From contig CP016093.1 in assembly GCA_001664005.1 (NCBI GenBank), positions 3,183,001 through 3,247,000 on the forward strand: DNA of 64,000 nucleotides. Reading direction: 5' to 3'. The stretch is from Rhizobiales bacterium NRL2. Its GTDB lineage: Bacteria > Pseudomonadota > Alphaproteobacteria > Minwuiales > Minwuiaceae. The notes under the pieces are model-generated. The model ran no database searches, was not told where the DNA came from, and saw only the letters and a list, made by a program, of their open reading frames with translations. Position numbers and translations under genes: made by a program. Shown piece after piece: positions 23,876 through 32,535 of the stretch. Position 1 is the stretch's first letter. The number at the start of each line of letters is the position of its first letter.

Positions 23876-24688
23876 ATGCTCATCAGGATCGGCTACGAGA
23901 TCGTTCATGATTGCCCGCAGCCGACGCCAATGCTGCTGCTGCTGCACACTCATTTTTCACGCGTTTCGGATTTCGTCCGCCCGGACCACATGATCGTGAG
24001 TCCATCGGTTCCGATGGACGCCTATCGCGACGGCTTCGGCAACTGGTGCACGCGGATCGTCGCCCCGGCCGGTCCGACGACGGTCACCGCCGACGCGTTG
24101 ATCCGGGATTCCGGCCAACCCGATCCGGCGCTGTACTCGGCCGCCCAACACCCGGTGGAGGAACTGCCCGCCGAGGTGCTGACCTTCCTGCTCGGCAGCC
24201 GCTATTGCGAAACCGACCGGCTGATGGAAGCCGCATGGGATCTTTTCGGTCATACGCCGCCTGGCTGGCAGCGCGTCCAGGCGATCTGCGACTATGTGCA
24301 TAACCACATCACGTTCGACTATTTCCGGGCGCGGCCCACGATGACCGCCCTGGACGTCTTCAACGAGCGTTTCGGCGTCTGCCGGGACTACACCCACCTG
24401 GCGATCGCCTTCCTGCGCTGCCTGAACATCCCGGCGCGCTACTGCACCGGCTATCTCAGCGATATCGGCTTCGAGCCGACCGAACCGGATTTCGCCGCCT
24501 GGCTGGAAGTCTGGCTCAACGGCGGTTGGCGTATCTTCGATCCGCGCAACAATACGCCACGCTATGGCCGCATTCTCATCGCCCGCGGCCGGGACGCCAC
24601 GGACGTGCCCATCAGCCTGACCTTCGGCCCCAACACGCTTCAGAGCTTCCGTGTCTGGACCTATCCCGTCGACGACGCCGCCAACTGA
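23876..24688 (+). CDS. Transglutaminase-like (papain-fold) family protein
   Basis: 270 residues. The N-terminal beta domain begins MLIRIGYEIVHDCPQPTPM; the core has Cys169 in FGVCRDYTH and Asp222 in FDPRNN, two of the three expected catalytic residues. The position of the usual catalytic His (HAW) reads Ala207-Ala208-Trp209, so the classic triad is incomplete; I recall related bacterial proteins with Ser or Ala here, so this may be a subfamily trait. ATG 23876 has GGGAAGGA ahead. It could be a protease, an amidase or a non-catalytic protein. Confidence 0.85.
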   Translation: MLIRIGYEIVHDCPQPTPMLLLLHTHFSRVSDFVRPDHMIVSPSVPMDAYRDGFGNWCTRIVAPAGPTTVTADALIRDSGQPDPALYSAAQHPVEELPAEVLTFLLGSRYCETDRLMEAAWDLFGHTPPGWQRVQAICDYVHNHITFDYFRARPTMTALDVFNERFGVCRDYTHLAIAFLRCLNIPARYCTGYLSDIGFEPTEPDFAAWLEVWLNGGWRIFDPRNNTPRYGRILIARGRDATDVPISLTFGPNTLQSFRVWTYPVDDAAN

Positions 24689-24697
24689 ACGGATGCG

Positions 24698-25384
24698 CTA
24701 TTCCGCCGGCTGTTCCGCCGGCGCAGGCCCGGTGTCCACGGCGCCGAACAGCCAGTCGAAGAGCGGAAAGGTGAAGTTCATGTTCGCGCGCATCATTCGC
24801 GACGGTTCATGGTGTGCGATGTGGTGACGGCGCATCATGGCGATCAGCGGCGCGTGCCGGACGAAGGCGTTGTCAGGCATGTGGGCGCAGAAGTGCATGA
24901 CCTCGAACAGGATGTACATCGCCGCCACCGTCGCCAGAAGCAGGAGCGCGGCGTTGGCGGAGATCGCAAGCCAGGCCAGCCCCGCCACAGGCGTCGACAG
25001 CAGCAGGGTCGCCGGCAGCGCGAAGACGGGAAAGAACACGATCTTCAGGTCCCGCGTCCCCTCGTAGCGCGCCAGTTCCCGGGTGAAGAAGCGGTGATGC
25101 GTATGGGTGTGGCGCTGGTAGAGCGCCCGCGCGATGCGGTTCTTCCGCGGCTGGTGCAGCACCCTGGCGTGCACCCACCATTCGACGAAGTTCCAGCCCA
25201 CGATCCCGACGGCGATCATGGCGAGGTCGGTCCAGGCCAGCGGCGCGTCGAGTGCCCACAGGAACAGCGCGATGAAAGCCAGACCGATCCCCAGCGCCGT
25301 CAGGCCGTGGCGGACGCCGCTGTAGCCTGCCGGTATCGTATGCCGGAACTCGGCGCGGAATGCCTGTTGTTCGGCAAGGGTCAT
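24698..25384 (-). CDS. Sterol desaturase/fatty acid hydroxylase family membrane protein
   Basis: 228 residues with four hydrophobic stretches and the His clusters of the membrane diiron hydroxylases: HARVLH near 72, RHTHTHH near 92, EVMHFCAH near 165 and RRHHIAHH near 187. These bind two irons and hydroxylate a lipid or carotenoid. GGAGGACGGCC precedes ATG 25384. It is convergent with the transglutaminase-like gene, 9 bases between. Substrate unknown; carotenoid hydroxylases and 2-hydroxylases of lipid acyl chains are both plausible. Confidence 0.85.
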   Translation of the reverse strand: MTLAEQQAFRAEFRHTIPAGYSGVRHGLTALGIGLAFIALFLWALDAPLAWTDLAMIAVGIVGWNFVEWWVHARVLHQPRKNRIARALYQRHTHTHHRFFTRELARYEGTRDLKIVFFPVFALPATLLLSTPVAGLAWLAISANAALLLLATVAAMYILFEVMHFCAHMPDNAFVRHAPLIAMMRRHHIAHHEPSRMMRANMNFTFPLFDWLFGAVDTGPAPAEQPAE

Positions 25385-25599
25385 GGCCGTCCTCCCCGAC
25401 TTGCCCCGCTGATCGAGCGATCATCCTAACGAAGCGGCGGGCCCCGGGAAACCGCCGCCGCGCAGGCCGGCGCGGCCAAGGGACACAGTCCCGCGGCCGG
25501 CCCGTTGTCCGGGGCGCACACCGTTCCCAGATCGCGATTTCAGCCGCAGGCCGCATCGAACGGCCCGCAACGCCAATCGCAGAGTAGAGGACGCGAGAC

Positions 25600-26136
25600 A
25601 TGGCCGAGAACAGCAAGCGGGTGGCCATCCTGGTCACCGACGGATTCGAGGAAGTGGAACTGTGCGAGCCCCGTGAGGCCTTGCAGGACGCCGGCATGGA
25701 GACGGTTATCGTCGCGCCGCACGACGGCAAGGTAACCAGCTGGCAGAAGACCGACTGGGGCAGCAAGTTCGAGGTCGACGCCACCCTGGCCGAGACGGAC
25801 GGGGCCGACTACGACGCCCTGTTGCTGCCCGGCGGTGTGATCAATCCGGACGCGCTGCGCATCAAGGACAAGGCAGTCGCCTTCGTGCAGAGCTTCGTCG
25901 AGGCGGAGAAGCCGGTGGCCGCGATCTGCCACGGTCCCTGGACACTGATCGAGGCCGGCGCGGCGAAGGGCCGGAAGATGACCTCCTGGCCGTCGCTGAA
26001 GAACGATCTGGCCAACGCCGGGGCGGAATGGGTCGACCAGGAGGTCGTGGTCGACGGCAATTTCGTCACCAGCCGCAATCCCGGCGACCTGCCGGCCTTC
26101 TGCAGGGAGACGGTCCGTCTGTTCCAGGCTGCCTAG
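25600..26136 (+). CDS. DJ-1/PfpI family protein
   Basis: 178 residues. VAILVTDGFEEVEL at the start, LLLPGGVINPD near 75, and the nucleophile elbow AICHGPW near 107 with its Cys are the PfpI/YhbO signature. Members act as cysteine peptidases, glyoxalases or stress chaperones; assignment among these is not possible. It is divergent from the fatty acid hydroxylase gene and convergent with the AraC regulator. Confidence 0.9.
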   Translation: MAENSKRVAILVTDGFEEVELCEPREALQDAGMETVIVAPHDGKVTSWQKTDWGSKFEVDATLAETDGADYDALLLPGGVINPDALRIKDKAVAFVQSFVEAEKPVAAICHGPWTLIEAGAAKGRKMTSWPSLKNDLANAGAEWVDQEVVVDGNFVTSRNPGDLPAFCRETVRLFQAA

Positions 26137-26158
26137 CCGGGTCTCATTCGCCGCCGCG

Positions 26159-27193
26159 TCACCGTTCGGCGGCGCGCCAGGCGGCGGGGGAAAGTCCACT
26201 GGCCTTCTTGAAGGCGCGGCTGAACGCCGCCTCCGACGCATAACCCACCTCACGCGCGACAGCAGCCACCTTGACGCCGTCGCGCAGATATCGGCCGGCC
26301 ACGTGCATCCGCCACAGCGCAAGATAGTGCATCGGTGTCTCCCCCACCGTGGCGGCAAAACGGGCGGCCAGCACGCTGCGCGACAGGCCGGCTTCCTGCG
26401 CCAGAGCGGCCAGCGTCCAGCCGCGGGCGGGATCGGCATGGATCAGGGAGAGCGCGCGCCCGACGCCAGGATCGGCGAGCCCTGACAGCCAGCCGCACCC
26501 GCCCCCATCCGTGGCCGACAGATGGCGGCGAAGCGCTTCCACGAACATCAATTCGCTCAGGCCGAGACGGATACTGGCGCCCCCGGCCCGCTCGCGCCGG
26601 GATTCCTCGAGCGTCAGTTCGATCAGGCGGTCGAGCAGATCGGCTTCGCCGGCGGCGCTTCGGCGTATGTGCAGAAGCCGGGGCAGGTTCGCCAGCAACG
26701 GATTGAACGGCGACAGGTCGCAACCGAGAAAGCCGCAGATGAACTTCGCCGGCGGCGGCGCCCCGCCACCCTCCGGAATGACGAAGGGCAGCCGCCCTGC
26801 GGCAAGGTCGCGAAAGAAGTCCATCGTCTCCGCAGGGCCCAGTTCGGGCGGCGTCCCCGGTTCGCTGAGCATGGTGTAGGGATCACCGTGGGGAAACACG
26901 ACGATGTCGCCGGGCCCGATCTCGACGGCAGGACTGCCGGGCACGCCGGCATGGCCCCGCCCCTCGACCACGACGTGATAGGAAATGATCTGCCGGGCGC
27001 CCGGCAGGATGATCTCGGCGAAGGACTTCGCCCGCGGGATGTCCACGCACCAGGGGCTCGAGGCATCGACGACGAAGAACAGCGCGCCTGTCAGTCGGAT
27101 CGAACGCAGGACATCGGAGAGCGGGTCGGCGCCGGGCGGCGAAATGGACGCCGGAGCAAGGCTTGAGGACGCCTGGTCATGGGCTTCGGACAT
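26159..27193 (-). CDS. AraC family transcriptional regulator with N-terminal cupin
   Basis: 344 residues. The first half is a cupin-type sensor (PGDIVVFPHGDPYTM near 100), as in the cupin_6 AraC group; the C-terminal 100 residues hold two helix-turn-helix units (LAALAQEAGLSRSVLAARF and VAAVAREVGYASEAAFSRAF). ATG 27193 has AGGGAG ahead and is preferred to 27208. It is divergent from the methyltransferase gene by 74 bases and may control it or itself. Confidence 0.92.
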   Translation of the reverse strand: MSEAHDQASSSLAPASISPPGADPLSDVLRSIRLTGALFFVVDASSPWCVDIPRAKSFAEIILPGARQIISYHVVVEGRGHAGVPGSPAVEIGPGDIVVFPHGDPYTMLSEPGTPPELGPAETMDFFRDLAAGRLPFVIPEGGGAPPPAKFICGFLGCDLSPFNPLLANLPRLLHIRRSAAGEADLLDRLIELTLEESRRERAGGASIRLGLSELMFVEALRRHLSATDGGGCGWLSGLADPGVGRALSLIHADPARGWTLAALAQEAGLSRSVLAARFAATVGETPMHYLALWRMHVAGRYLRDGVKVAAVAREVGYASEAAFSRAFKKASGLSPAAWRAAER

Positions 27194-27267
27194 GGCGCTC
27201 CCTAACATCGGGGCGGTCGGGCCAGCCGCAAGACTAGGCCCCGCAACGGAGCAGGGGAAGCTCAGCC

Positions 27268-28068
27268 ATGACGCCTACCGTCGCCGAGAAGCCGCCCGCC
27301 GAGATCTACGACGAGAAATTCGTGCCGGCCCTGTTCGGTCAGTGGGGACCCGTGATCGCCGGTCTTGCCGGAATCGGCGCCGGGCATCGCGTGCTCGACG
27401 TCGCCTGCGGCACGGGCGCTCTGACCCTGGCCTGCGCCGAACGCGCAGGCGACAGGGGCCGGGTCGCCGGTCTCGACGCCAATCCGGAAATGCTGGAGGT
27501 CGCACGGCGGAAGACGGACACCGTCGAATGGCATGAGGGGATGGCCGAGGCATTGCCGTTCGAGAGCGGCAGTTTCGATGCCGTGGTCAGCCAGTTCGGC
27601 ATGATGTTCTTCGACGACCGGCCGCGGGCGCTCCGCGAGATGGCGCGCGTGCTCCGTCCGGGCGGCCGGCTTGCGGTCGCCGTCTGCGGCGACGTCGCCC
27701 GTTCGCCGGGCTACGCTGTCTTCGCAGGTCTGCTGGATCGCCTGTTCGGGCGGCAGGTCGGCGACGCCTTCCGCGCGCCCTTCGCGCTGGGCGACAGGGT
27801 CCTGCTCGGCGCCATCGCCGGAGAGGCCGGCCTCTCCGGCGCCGCGATCGAGGACCATTGGGGCCAGGTGCGCTTCGACAGCATCGAGGCGCTTGTCTCG
27901 ACCGAGCGCGCCTGCGTCTGGACCCTCGGCGGCATTCTGGACGACGCGCAGTTCGAAAGCCTGCTGGCGGAATCGGCGCGCGAACTGGCGCCGTTCAGGG
28001 GAACGGACGGACGCGTCGCGTTCGACATGCCCGCCCTGATCCTGACCTGGCAAAAGCCGGCGGCCTGA
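27268..28068 (+). CDS. Class I SAM-dependent methyltransferase
   Basis: 266 residues. Motif I VLDVACGTGALTL near residue 47, motif II with Asp in VAGLDANPEML near 72 and VSQFGMMFF near 110 match the UbiE/small-molecule methyltransferase group. Substrate unknown. It sits between the divergent AraC regulator and the convergent ferritin-like gene; 12 bases separate the stops. Confidence 0.88.
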   Translation: MTPTVAEKPPAEIYDEKFVPALFGQWGPVIAGLAGIGAGHRVLDVACGTGALTLACAERAGDRGRVAGLDANPEMLEVARRKTDTVEWHEGMAEALPFESGSFDAVVSQFGMMFFDDRPRALREMARVLRPGGRLAVAVCGDVARSPGYAVFAGLLDRLFGRQVGDAFRAPFALGDRVLLGAIAGEAGLSGAAIEDHWGQVRFDSIEALVSTERACVWTLGGILDDAQFESLLAESARELAPFRGTDGRVAFDMPALILTWQKPAA

Positions 28069-28080
28069 AGCCGCCCCGGC

Positions 28081-29196
28081 TCAGATCGGCTTCTGGCCGA
28101 TCACCTTGCGGCCCTTGTTGAGTTCCTTCAGGTACTCGATGCCGTCGGCCGCGATGGCCTCGCCGATGTGCAGGCCCTCCTCGCGCTCCAGATCGTCGAC
28201 GTCGATCCAGTTGGCGTAGAGCGGCCGCGTGCGGTCGGTGATGATTCCGGCATTGAGCAGGGTCTTGACCAGCACGCGCATGATGTTGGTCGGATCCTTC
28301 AGGTCGTTGCGGCGTTTGGAATCGCGATCCCGGTAGACCTCGCGCACCGAGTCGCGCACCCACTCCCAGTCCAGGCCGAACTGCGGGTAGATCGCCCGCT
28401 TCTGGCGGATATTGGTGAGATTGAATAGCAGGGTCTCGAAGCACTTCGCCGCCCAGTCCTCGACGATGCGGTGCTCCTCTTCCGAGAGCTTCGGAATGGT
28501 GCGGTCCGCCCAGATCTTGCCGAACTTGTGGTGGAAGGCCTCGTCGGTCATGACCAGCTGTACCAGGCGCTTGAGCACCGGGTCGTTGGTGTATCGGTGA
28601 AGGTTGGCGAAGGCGCCCATGGCCAGCCCCTCGATCAGCATCTGCATGCCGACCAGCTTCTTGTACACCTCCGGCGCCAGCACGAGCTCTTCCATCAGCG
28701 AGCCCAGCGAGTCGCCGACCGGGTAGGCGGTGCCCCAGCGGTGGGCGATGTACTTCGCGAAGCCGGTGACGTGGCGGGCCTCCTCGCGGGCCTGGTTGGA
28801 GGCGTATTCCTGCGCGCCCGGATCGACCAGGATGTGGCAGAGGCTGGCCGAGAGGCTGAGCGCGCCCTGCTCGCCGTGCAGGATGGAAGAGACGCCCCAG
28901 CGCGTGGATTCGTTCGCCAACCGGATGCGCTGACCCTCGTCGAGGCGGTCGTAGACCGCGCCCGAAAGCTCCGGCACCTGCTCCGGCGGCATGATGTATT
29001 CGTTGTCGATGTCGAAGGGCTGGGAGAAATCCACGTAGACCGGGTTCAGCGGATCCCAGAAATGGTCGTGCGTGGCCGAAATGATCTCGTCGAAGGCGTC
29101 GGAGCGGCGATTGTAGCGCTCCACGTCCATCATGACGGAGAAGGCGTCCCGGTCGACTGTGTCGTAGGACCGGTCATGGGTAATGTGGCGGGACAT
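28081..29196 (-). CDS. Ferritin-like diiron-domain protein
   Basis: 371 residues, nearly all alpha-helical. Repeated Glu...Glu-x-x-His patterns (HGEQGALSLSASL, ARE-EARHVTGFAKY, EGLAMGAFANL, MTDEAFHHKFG) fit a four-helix diiron site like that of ribonucleotide-reductase-like or N-oxygenase enzymes. A GGGAGGTAG motif precedes ATG 29196. The open frame continues upstream but those residues are Arg-rich and not conserved-looking. I would call it an oxidase/oxygenase of unknown substrate; it is larger than storage ferritins. Confidence 0.75.
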   Translation of the reverse strand: MSRHITHDRSYDTVDRDAFSVMMDVERYNRRSDAFDEIISATHDHFWDPLNPVYVDFSQPFDIDNEYIMPPEQVPELSGAVYDRLDEGQRIRLANESTRWGVSSILHGEQGALSLSASLCHILVDPGAQEYASNQAREEARHVTGFAKYIAHRWGTAYPVGDSLGSLMEELVLAPEVYKKLVGMQMLIEGLAMGAFANLHRYTNDPVLKRLVQLVMTDEAFHHKFGKIWADRTIPKLSEEEHRIVEDWAAKCFETLLFNLTNIRQKRAIYPQFGLDWEWVRDSVREVYRDRDSKRRNDLKDPTNIMRVLVKTLLNAGIITDRTRPLYANWIDVDDLEREEGLHIGEAIAADGIEYLKELNKGRKVIGQKPI

Positions 29197-29379
29197 TCGG
29201 GCTACCTCCCCAAAGCGACTTTTCCGACCCGGATACTGTCTGCCGCTTACGTTAACGTCAATAGGTTTCGACCCGGCAGCGCACCGCTCCCGCGTCCCGC
29301 GCCGAAAACCGGTTTCCCTTTCCGCCGCGTCCTCTAGTCTCACTGCCGGGCGTCACGCGGCTTGACGGAGGGGCGGCGA

Positions 29380-30723
29380 ATGCAGGCGGGATTCAAGGCC
29401 CGGCTCGGCTGGGCCATGTACGACTGGGCGGCCCAGCCGTTCTTCACCATCATCTTCACCTTCATCTTCGGCCCCTATTTCGTGAACGTGGTGGTCGGCG
29501 ATGCGGCAGCCGGGCAGACGCTCTGGGGCGACACCCAGACCATCGCCGGCCTGGTCATGGCCTTCATGGCGCCGGTGCTGGGTTCGCTGGCCGACGCGAC
29601 AGGTCCGCGCAAGCCCTGGGTGGTCGGATTCAGCGTCGTCTGCATCGCCGCCTGTTTCGGGCTCTGGTTCGCCACGCCCGGCGCCGACGACAGCCGCATC
29701 GCGCTGATCGTCGCCCTGGTGGTGATCGGCGTCATCGGGGCGGAGTTCTCCATCGTCTTCAACAACGCCATGCTGCCGTCGCTGGCCAAGGGCGACCAGG
29801 TCGGCAAGCTGTCCGGCTTCGGCTGGGCCATGGGCTATGGCGGCGCCCTGATCGCCCTGCCCATCATGCTGTGGGTGACCGGGCAGCTGCCCGGCATGGC
29901 GGGACCGAGCTTCCCGGAAGGCAGCTATATCGGCGAGCGGCTGGCCGGCCCCTTCTCGGGCGTCTGGTTCATCGTCTTCCTGATTCCGTTCCTGATCTGG
30001 ACGCCGGACCAGCCGCGGCTGGTCAGCGACCGCCTGGCCGCGATCCGCGCGGGACTCCGCGAACTGCGCCAGACCATCCGCACCCTGCCGAAGCGGCGGA
30101 ACATGTTCCGCTTCCTGATCGCGCGCATGATCTATTATGACGGCCTCAACGCGATCTTCGCCTTCGGCGGCATCTACGTCGCGGCCCAGCTCGGCTGGAC
30201 AACGCTGGAGCTTGGGCTTTTCGGCATTCTGACGCTGATCTTCGGCGTTCCGGGAAGCCTGCTGGGCGGCTGGCTGGACGACCGCATCGGCTCGAAGCGG
30301 ACCCTCTTTCTCTCGATCGGCGGGCTGGTGCTGACGACGCTCGGAATCATCTCCATCGGCGACGACAGGGTGCTGTTCTTCGTGCCGATGGCCTTCCCCG
30401 TCGCCGGCGACGGCCTGTTCGCCGCCCCGGCGGAATGGGTCATGCTCGGACTTACGGCGCTGCTCGGCCTTGTCGCCGGCCCGTCGCAGGCCGCCAGCCG
30501 GTCGATGGTCACGCGCCTCGCCCCGCCCGGACAGCTCGGTCAGTTCTTCGGCCTGTTCTCGCTGTCGGGCAAGGTCACGGCCTTCCTGGCCCCCTTCGCC
30601 ATCGCGCGCGTGACCGACGCCAGCGATTCGAGCCGCATCGGCGTTTCGGTGATCCTGGTCTTCCTGATCGTCGGCCTGTTCCTGCTGGCCGGCGTCCGCG
30701 AGGAACGCGACCAGCCGTTCTGA
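29380..30723 (+). CDS. MFS transporter, UMF1 (Atg22-like) family
   Basis: 447 residues with about twelve hydrophobic spans. The start (RLGWAMYDWAAQPFFTIIFTF) and LSGFGWAMGYGGALIALP near 153 are typical of the UMF1/Atg22 group, whose yeast member exports amino acids from the vacuole. The preferred ATG 29380 has GGAGGGGCGG ahead; the TTG at 29362 does not. It is divergent from the ferritin-like gene by 180 bases and convergent with the ThDP enzyme. Confidence 0.88.
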   Translation: MQAGFKARLGWAMYDWAAQPFFTIIFTFIFGPYFVNVVVGDAAAGQTLWGDTQTIAGLVMAFMAPVLGSLADATGPRKPWVVGFSVVCIAACFGLWFATPGADDSRIALIVALVVIGVIGAEFSIVFNNAMLPSLAKGDQVGKLSGFGWAMGYGGALIALPIMLWVTGQLPGMAGPSFPEGSYIGERLAGPFSGVWFIVFLIPFLIWTPDQPRLVSDRLAAIRAGLRELRQTIRTLPKRRNMFRFLIARMIYYDGLNAIFAFGGIYVAAQLGWTTLELGLFGILTLIFGVPGSLLGGWLDDRIGSKRTLFLSIGGLVLTTLGIISIGDDRVLFFVPMAFPVAGDGLFAAPAEWVMLGLTALLGLVAGPSQAASRSMVTRLAPPGQLGQFFGLFSLSGKVTAFLAPFAIARVTDASDSSRIGVSVILVFLIVGLFLLAGVREERDQPF

Positions 30724-30728
30724 GGGAC

Positions 30729-32369
30729 TCAGCCCTTCAGATCGCCGATCGAGACATAGGCGGAGATCCGTTCCAGGCTCGAATGGACATCGGCCACGAC
30801 CGGCCCGTCATGCGCCATCACCTCGGCGACCTTCGCAGCGAGATCATCGTCCTTCGTGATCGTCACCCCCATCGCGCCGAAGCTCTCGCCCCATTTGGCG
30901 AAATCGGGATTGGCGAGCTGGGTCGAGGCGACAGTGCCGGGAAAGAACTTCTCCTGATGCAGGCGGATGGTGCCGTAGGAGCCGTTGTTTGAGACGAAGA
31001 CCTTGAACTTCACGCCGCGGGCGATCGCGGTCGCGAGCTCGTGGCCCGTCATCATGGCGCCGCCGTCGCCGAGAAAGGTGATGATCTGCCGTTCCGGCGC
31101 GCGCAGGCTGGCAGCCACCGCCGCCGGCGTGCCCATGCCCATGGCGCCGGAGACCGCGCCCAGCATGGTCTGCCGCCCGTTGAAGCGGACATGGCGGTGA
31201 ATCCAGCTGGAGAAATTGCCCGCGTCGGTGACCACGATGGCGTCGTCGGTCAGGTGCGGCTTCAGCGCCTCGACGACAAGGCCGAAATTGACGCCGTCGT
31301 CCGCCGGCTCAGGCGCGCCGCCCATCAGCTTGTCGACATAGGCTTTCAGCCGCGCGTTCCAGTCGCCCCGGCCGCCCCCGCTCCCGCGCGCGGCGAGCGC
31401 CTCGAGAAAGGCGACGGGGTCCGCCGTCAGACCGATTTCGGCGGCGAAGATCCGGCCGACGACGCCGGCGTCCGGATAGACGTGCACCAGCGGCTGCTTC
31501 GGCGGGATCGAGGGGAAGACATAACCCTGCGTGGTGGTGTCGCCCAGGCGCGTGCCAACGGCGACGATCAGATCGCTTTCCGACAGCAGCTCCACCTGCG
31601 GCTTCGGAATGTTGAAGCCCAGATAGCCGGCATAGAGCGGGCTGTCGTTCGGGAAGACGTCCTGATGCTTGAAGCTGGTGACCACCGGCAGCGACCACGC
31701 CTCCGCCGCCTTCAGCAGCGCCGCGCGGGCCGGCGGCAGGTCGAGCAGGCCGCCGGCGATCATCACCGGCCGCTCGGCCTTTGCCAGCAGCTTCGCGACA
31801 CGGTCGACATCGTCACCCGCCGGCGCCGTGCGCGGCACGGGCATCGGCTCGGCGGGCCGCGCCTCCGTCTCGTCGAACTGCATGTCTTCGGGCAGCACGA
31901 TGACCACCGGTCCGGGCGTCCCGCTCTGCGCGATCTGGTAGGCGCGGGCGACGATCTCCGGGATGCGGTCGGCGTCGGAGATGGTCCAGACCGCCTTGGC
32001 GATGTCGCCGAACATCTTCGAATAGTCGATCTCCTGAAAGGCCCCGCGGCCGATCTCGTCACGGGAGACCTGGCCGATGAACAACACCAGCGGCACGGCG
32101 TCCTGCTCGGCCGTGTGCACCGCGATGGAGGCGTTGGTGGCGCCGGGTCCACGGCTGACCAGCGCGATGCCGGGCCGTCCGGTCAGCTTGGCGTCGGCCA
32201 CCGCCATGAAGCCCGCGCCCGATTCGTGGCGCGCCTGGACCAGCTCGATGCGGTTGCGCCGCGCGAAGGCGTCCAGCGTTGCCAGGTAGCTCTCGCCCGG
32301 CACGCAGAAGGCGCGGTCGGCGCCTTGCGCCTCCAGGCAGGCGACGATCAGATCGGCGGCGCGGGTCAT
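30729..32369 (-). CDS. Thiamine diphosphate-dependent enzyme, acetolactate synthase large-subunit-like
   Basis: 546 residues in three domains: N-terminal Pyr domain (GADRAFCVPGESYLATLDA, with a Glu as expected for cofactor activation), central domain, and a ThDP-binding domain with GDGGAMMTGHELATAI ending in VSNN, the GDG...NN motif near residue 446. Members are acetolactate synthases, benzoylformate decarboxylases, oxalyl-CoA or related lyases; this one lacks a small regulatory subunit nearby. ATG 32369 or 32375 is possible; GGGGAGGA favours 32369 by spacing. Divergent from the TAXI-TRAP genes. Confidence 0.85.
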   Translation of the reverse strand: MTRAADLIVACLEAQGADRAFCVPGESYLATLDAFARRNRIELVQARHESGAGFMAVADAKLTGRPGIALVSRGPGATNASIAVHTAEQDAVPLVLFIGQVSRDEIGRGAFQEIDYSKMFGDIAKAVWTISDADRIPEIVARAYQIAQSGTPGPVVIVLPEDMQFDETEARPAEPMPVPRTAPAGDDVDRVAKLLAKAERPVMIAGGLLDLPPARAALLKAAEAWSLPVVTSFKHQDVFPNDSPLYAGYLGFNIPKPQVELLSESDLIVAVGTRLGDTTTQGYVFPSIPPKQPLVHVYPDAGVVGRIFAAEIGLTADPVAFLEALAARGSGGGRGDWNARLKAYVDKLMGGAPEPADDGVNFGLVVEALKPHLTDDAIVVTDAGNFSSWIHRHVRFNGRQTMLGAVSGAMGMGTPAAVAASLRAPERQIITFLGDGGAMMTGHELATAIARGVKFKVFVSNNGSYGTIRLHQEKFFPGTVASTQLANPDFAKWGESFGAMGVTITKDDDLAAKVAEVMAHDGPVVADVHSSLERISAYVSIGDLKG

Positions 32370-32535
32370 CGGCATGTTCCTCCCCGGGATCAGGTTTTTC
32401 TTGTTCTCCAAGTGCTTCCTAGCACGGCCTGATTCTGCATACCAAGCTTGCAGCGGACGCGCGTGTCTGGAAGTATACGCCCTTCCAACAGGCCACGTTC
32501 GAGATGGTCAAGGATCAACAGGGAGGAGTTTACCC

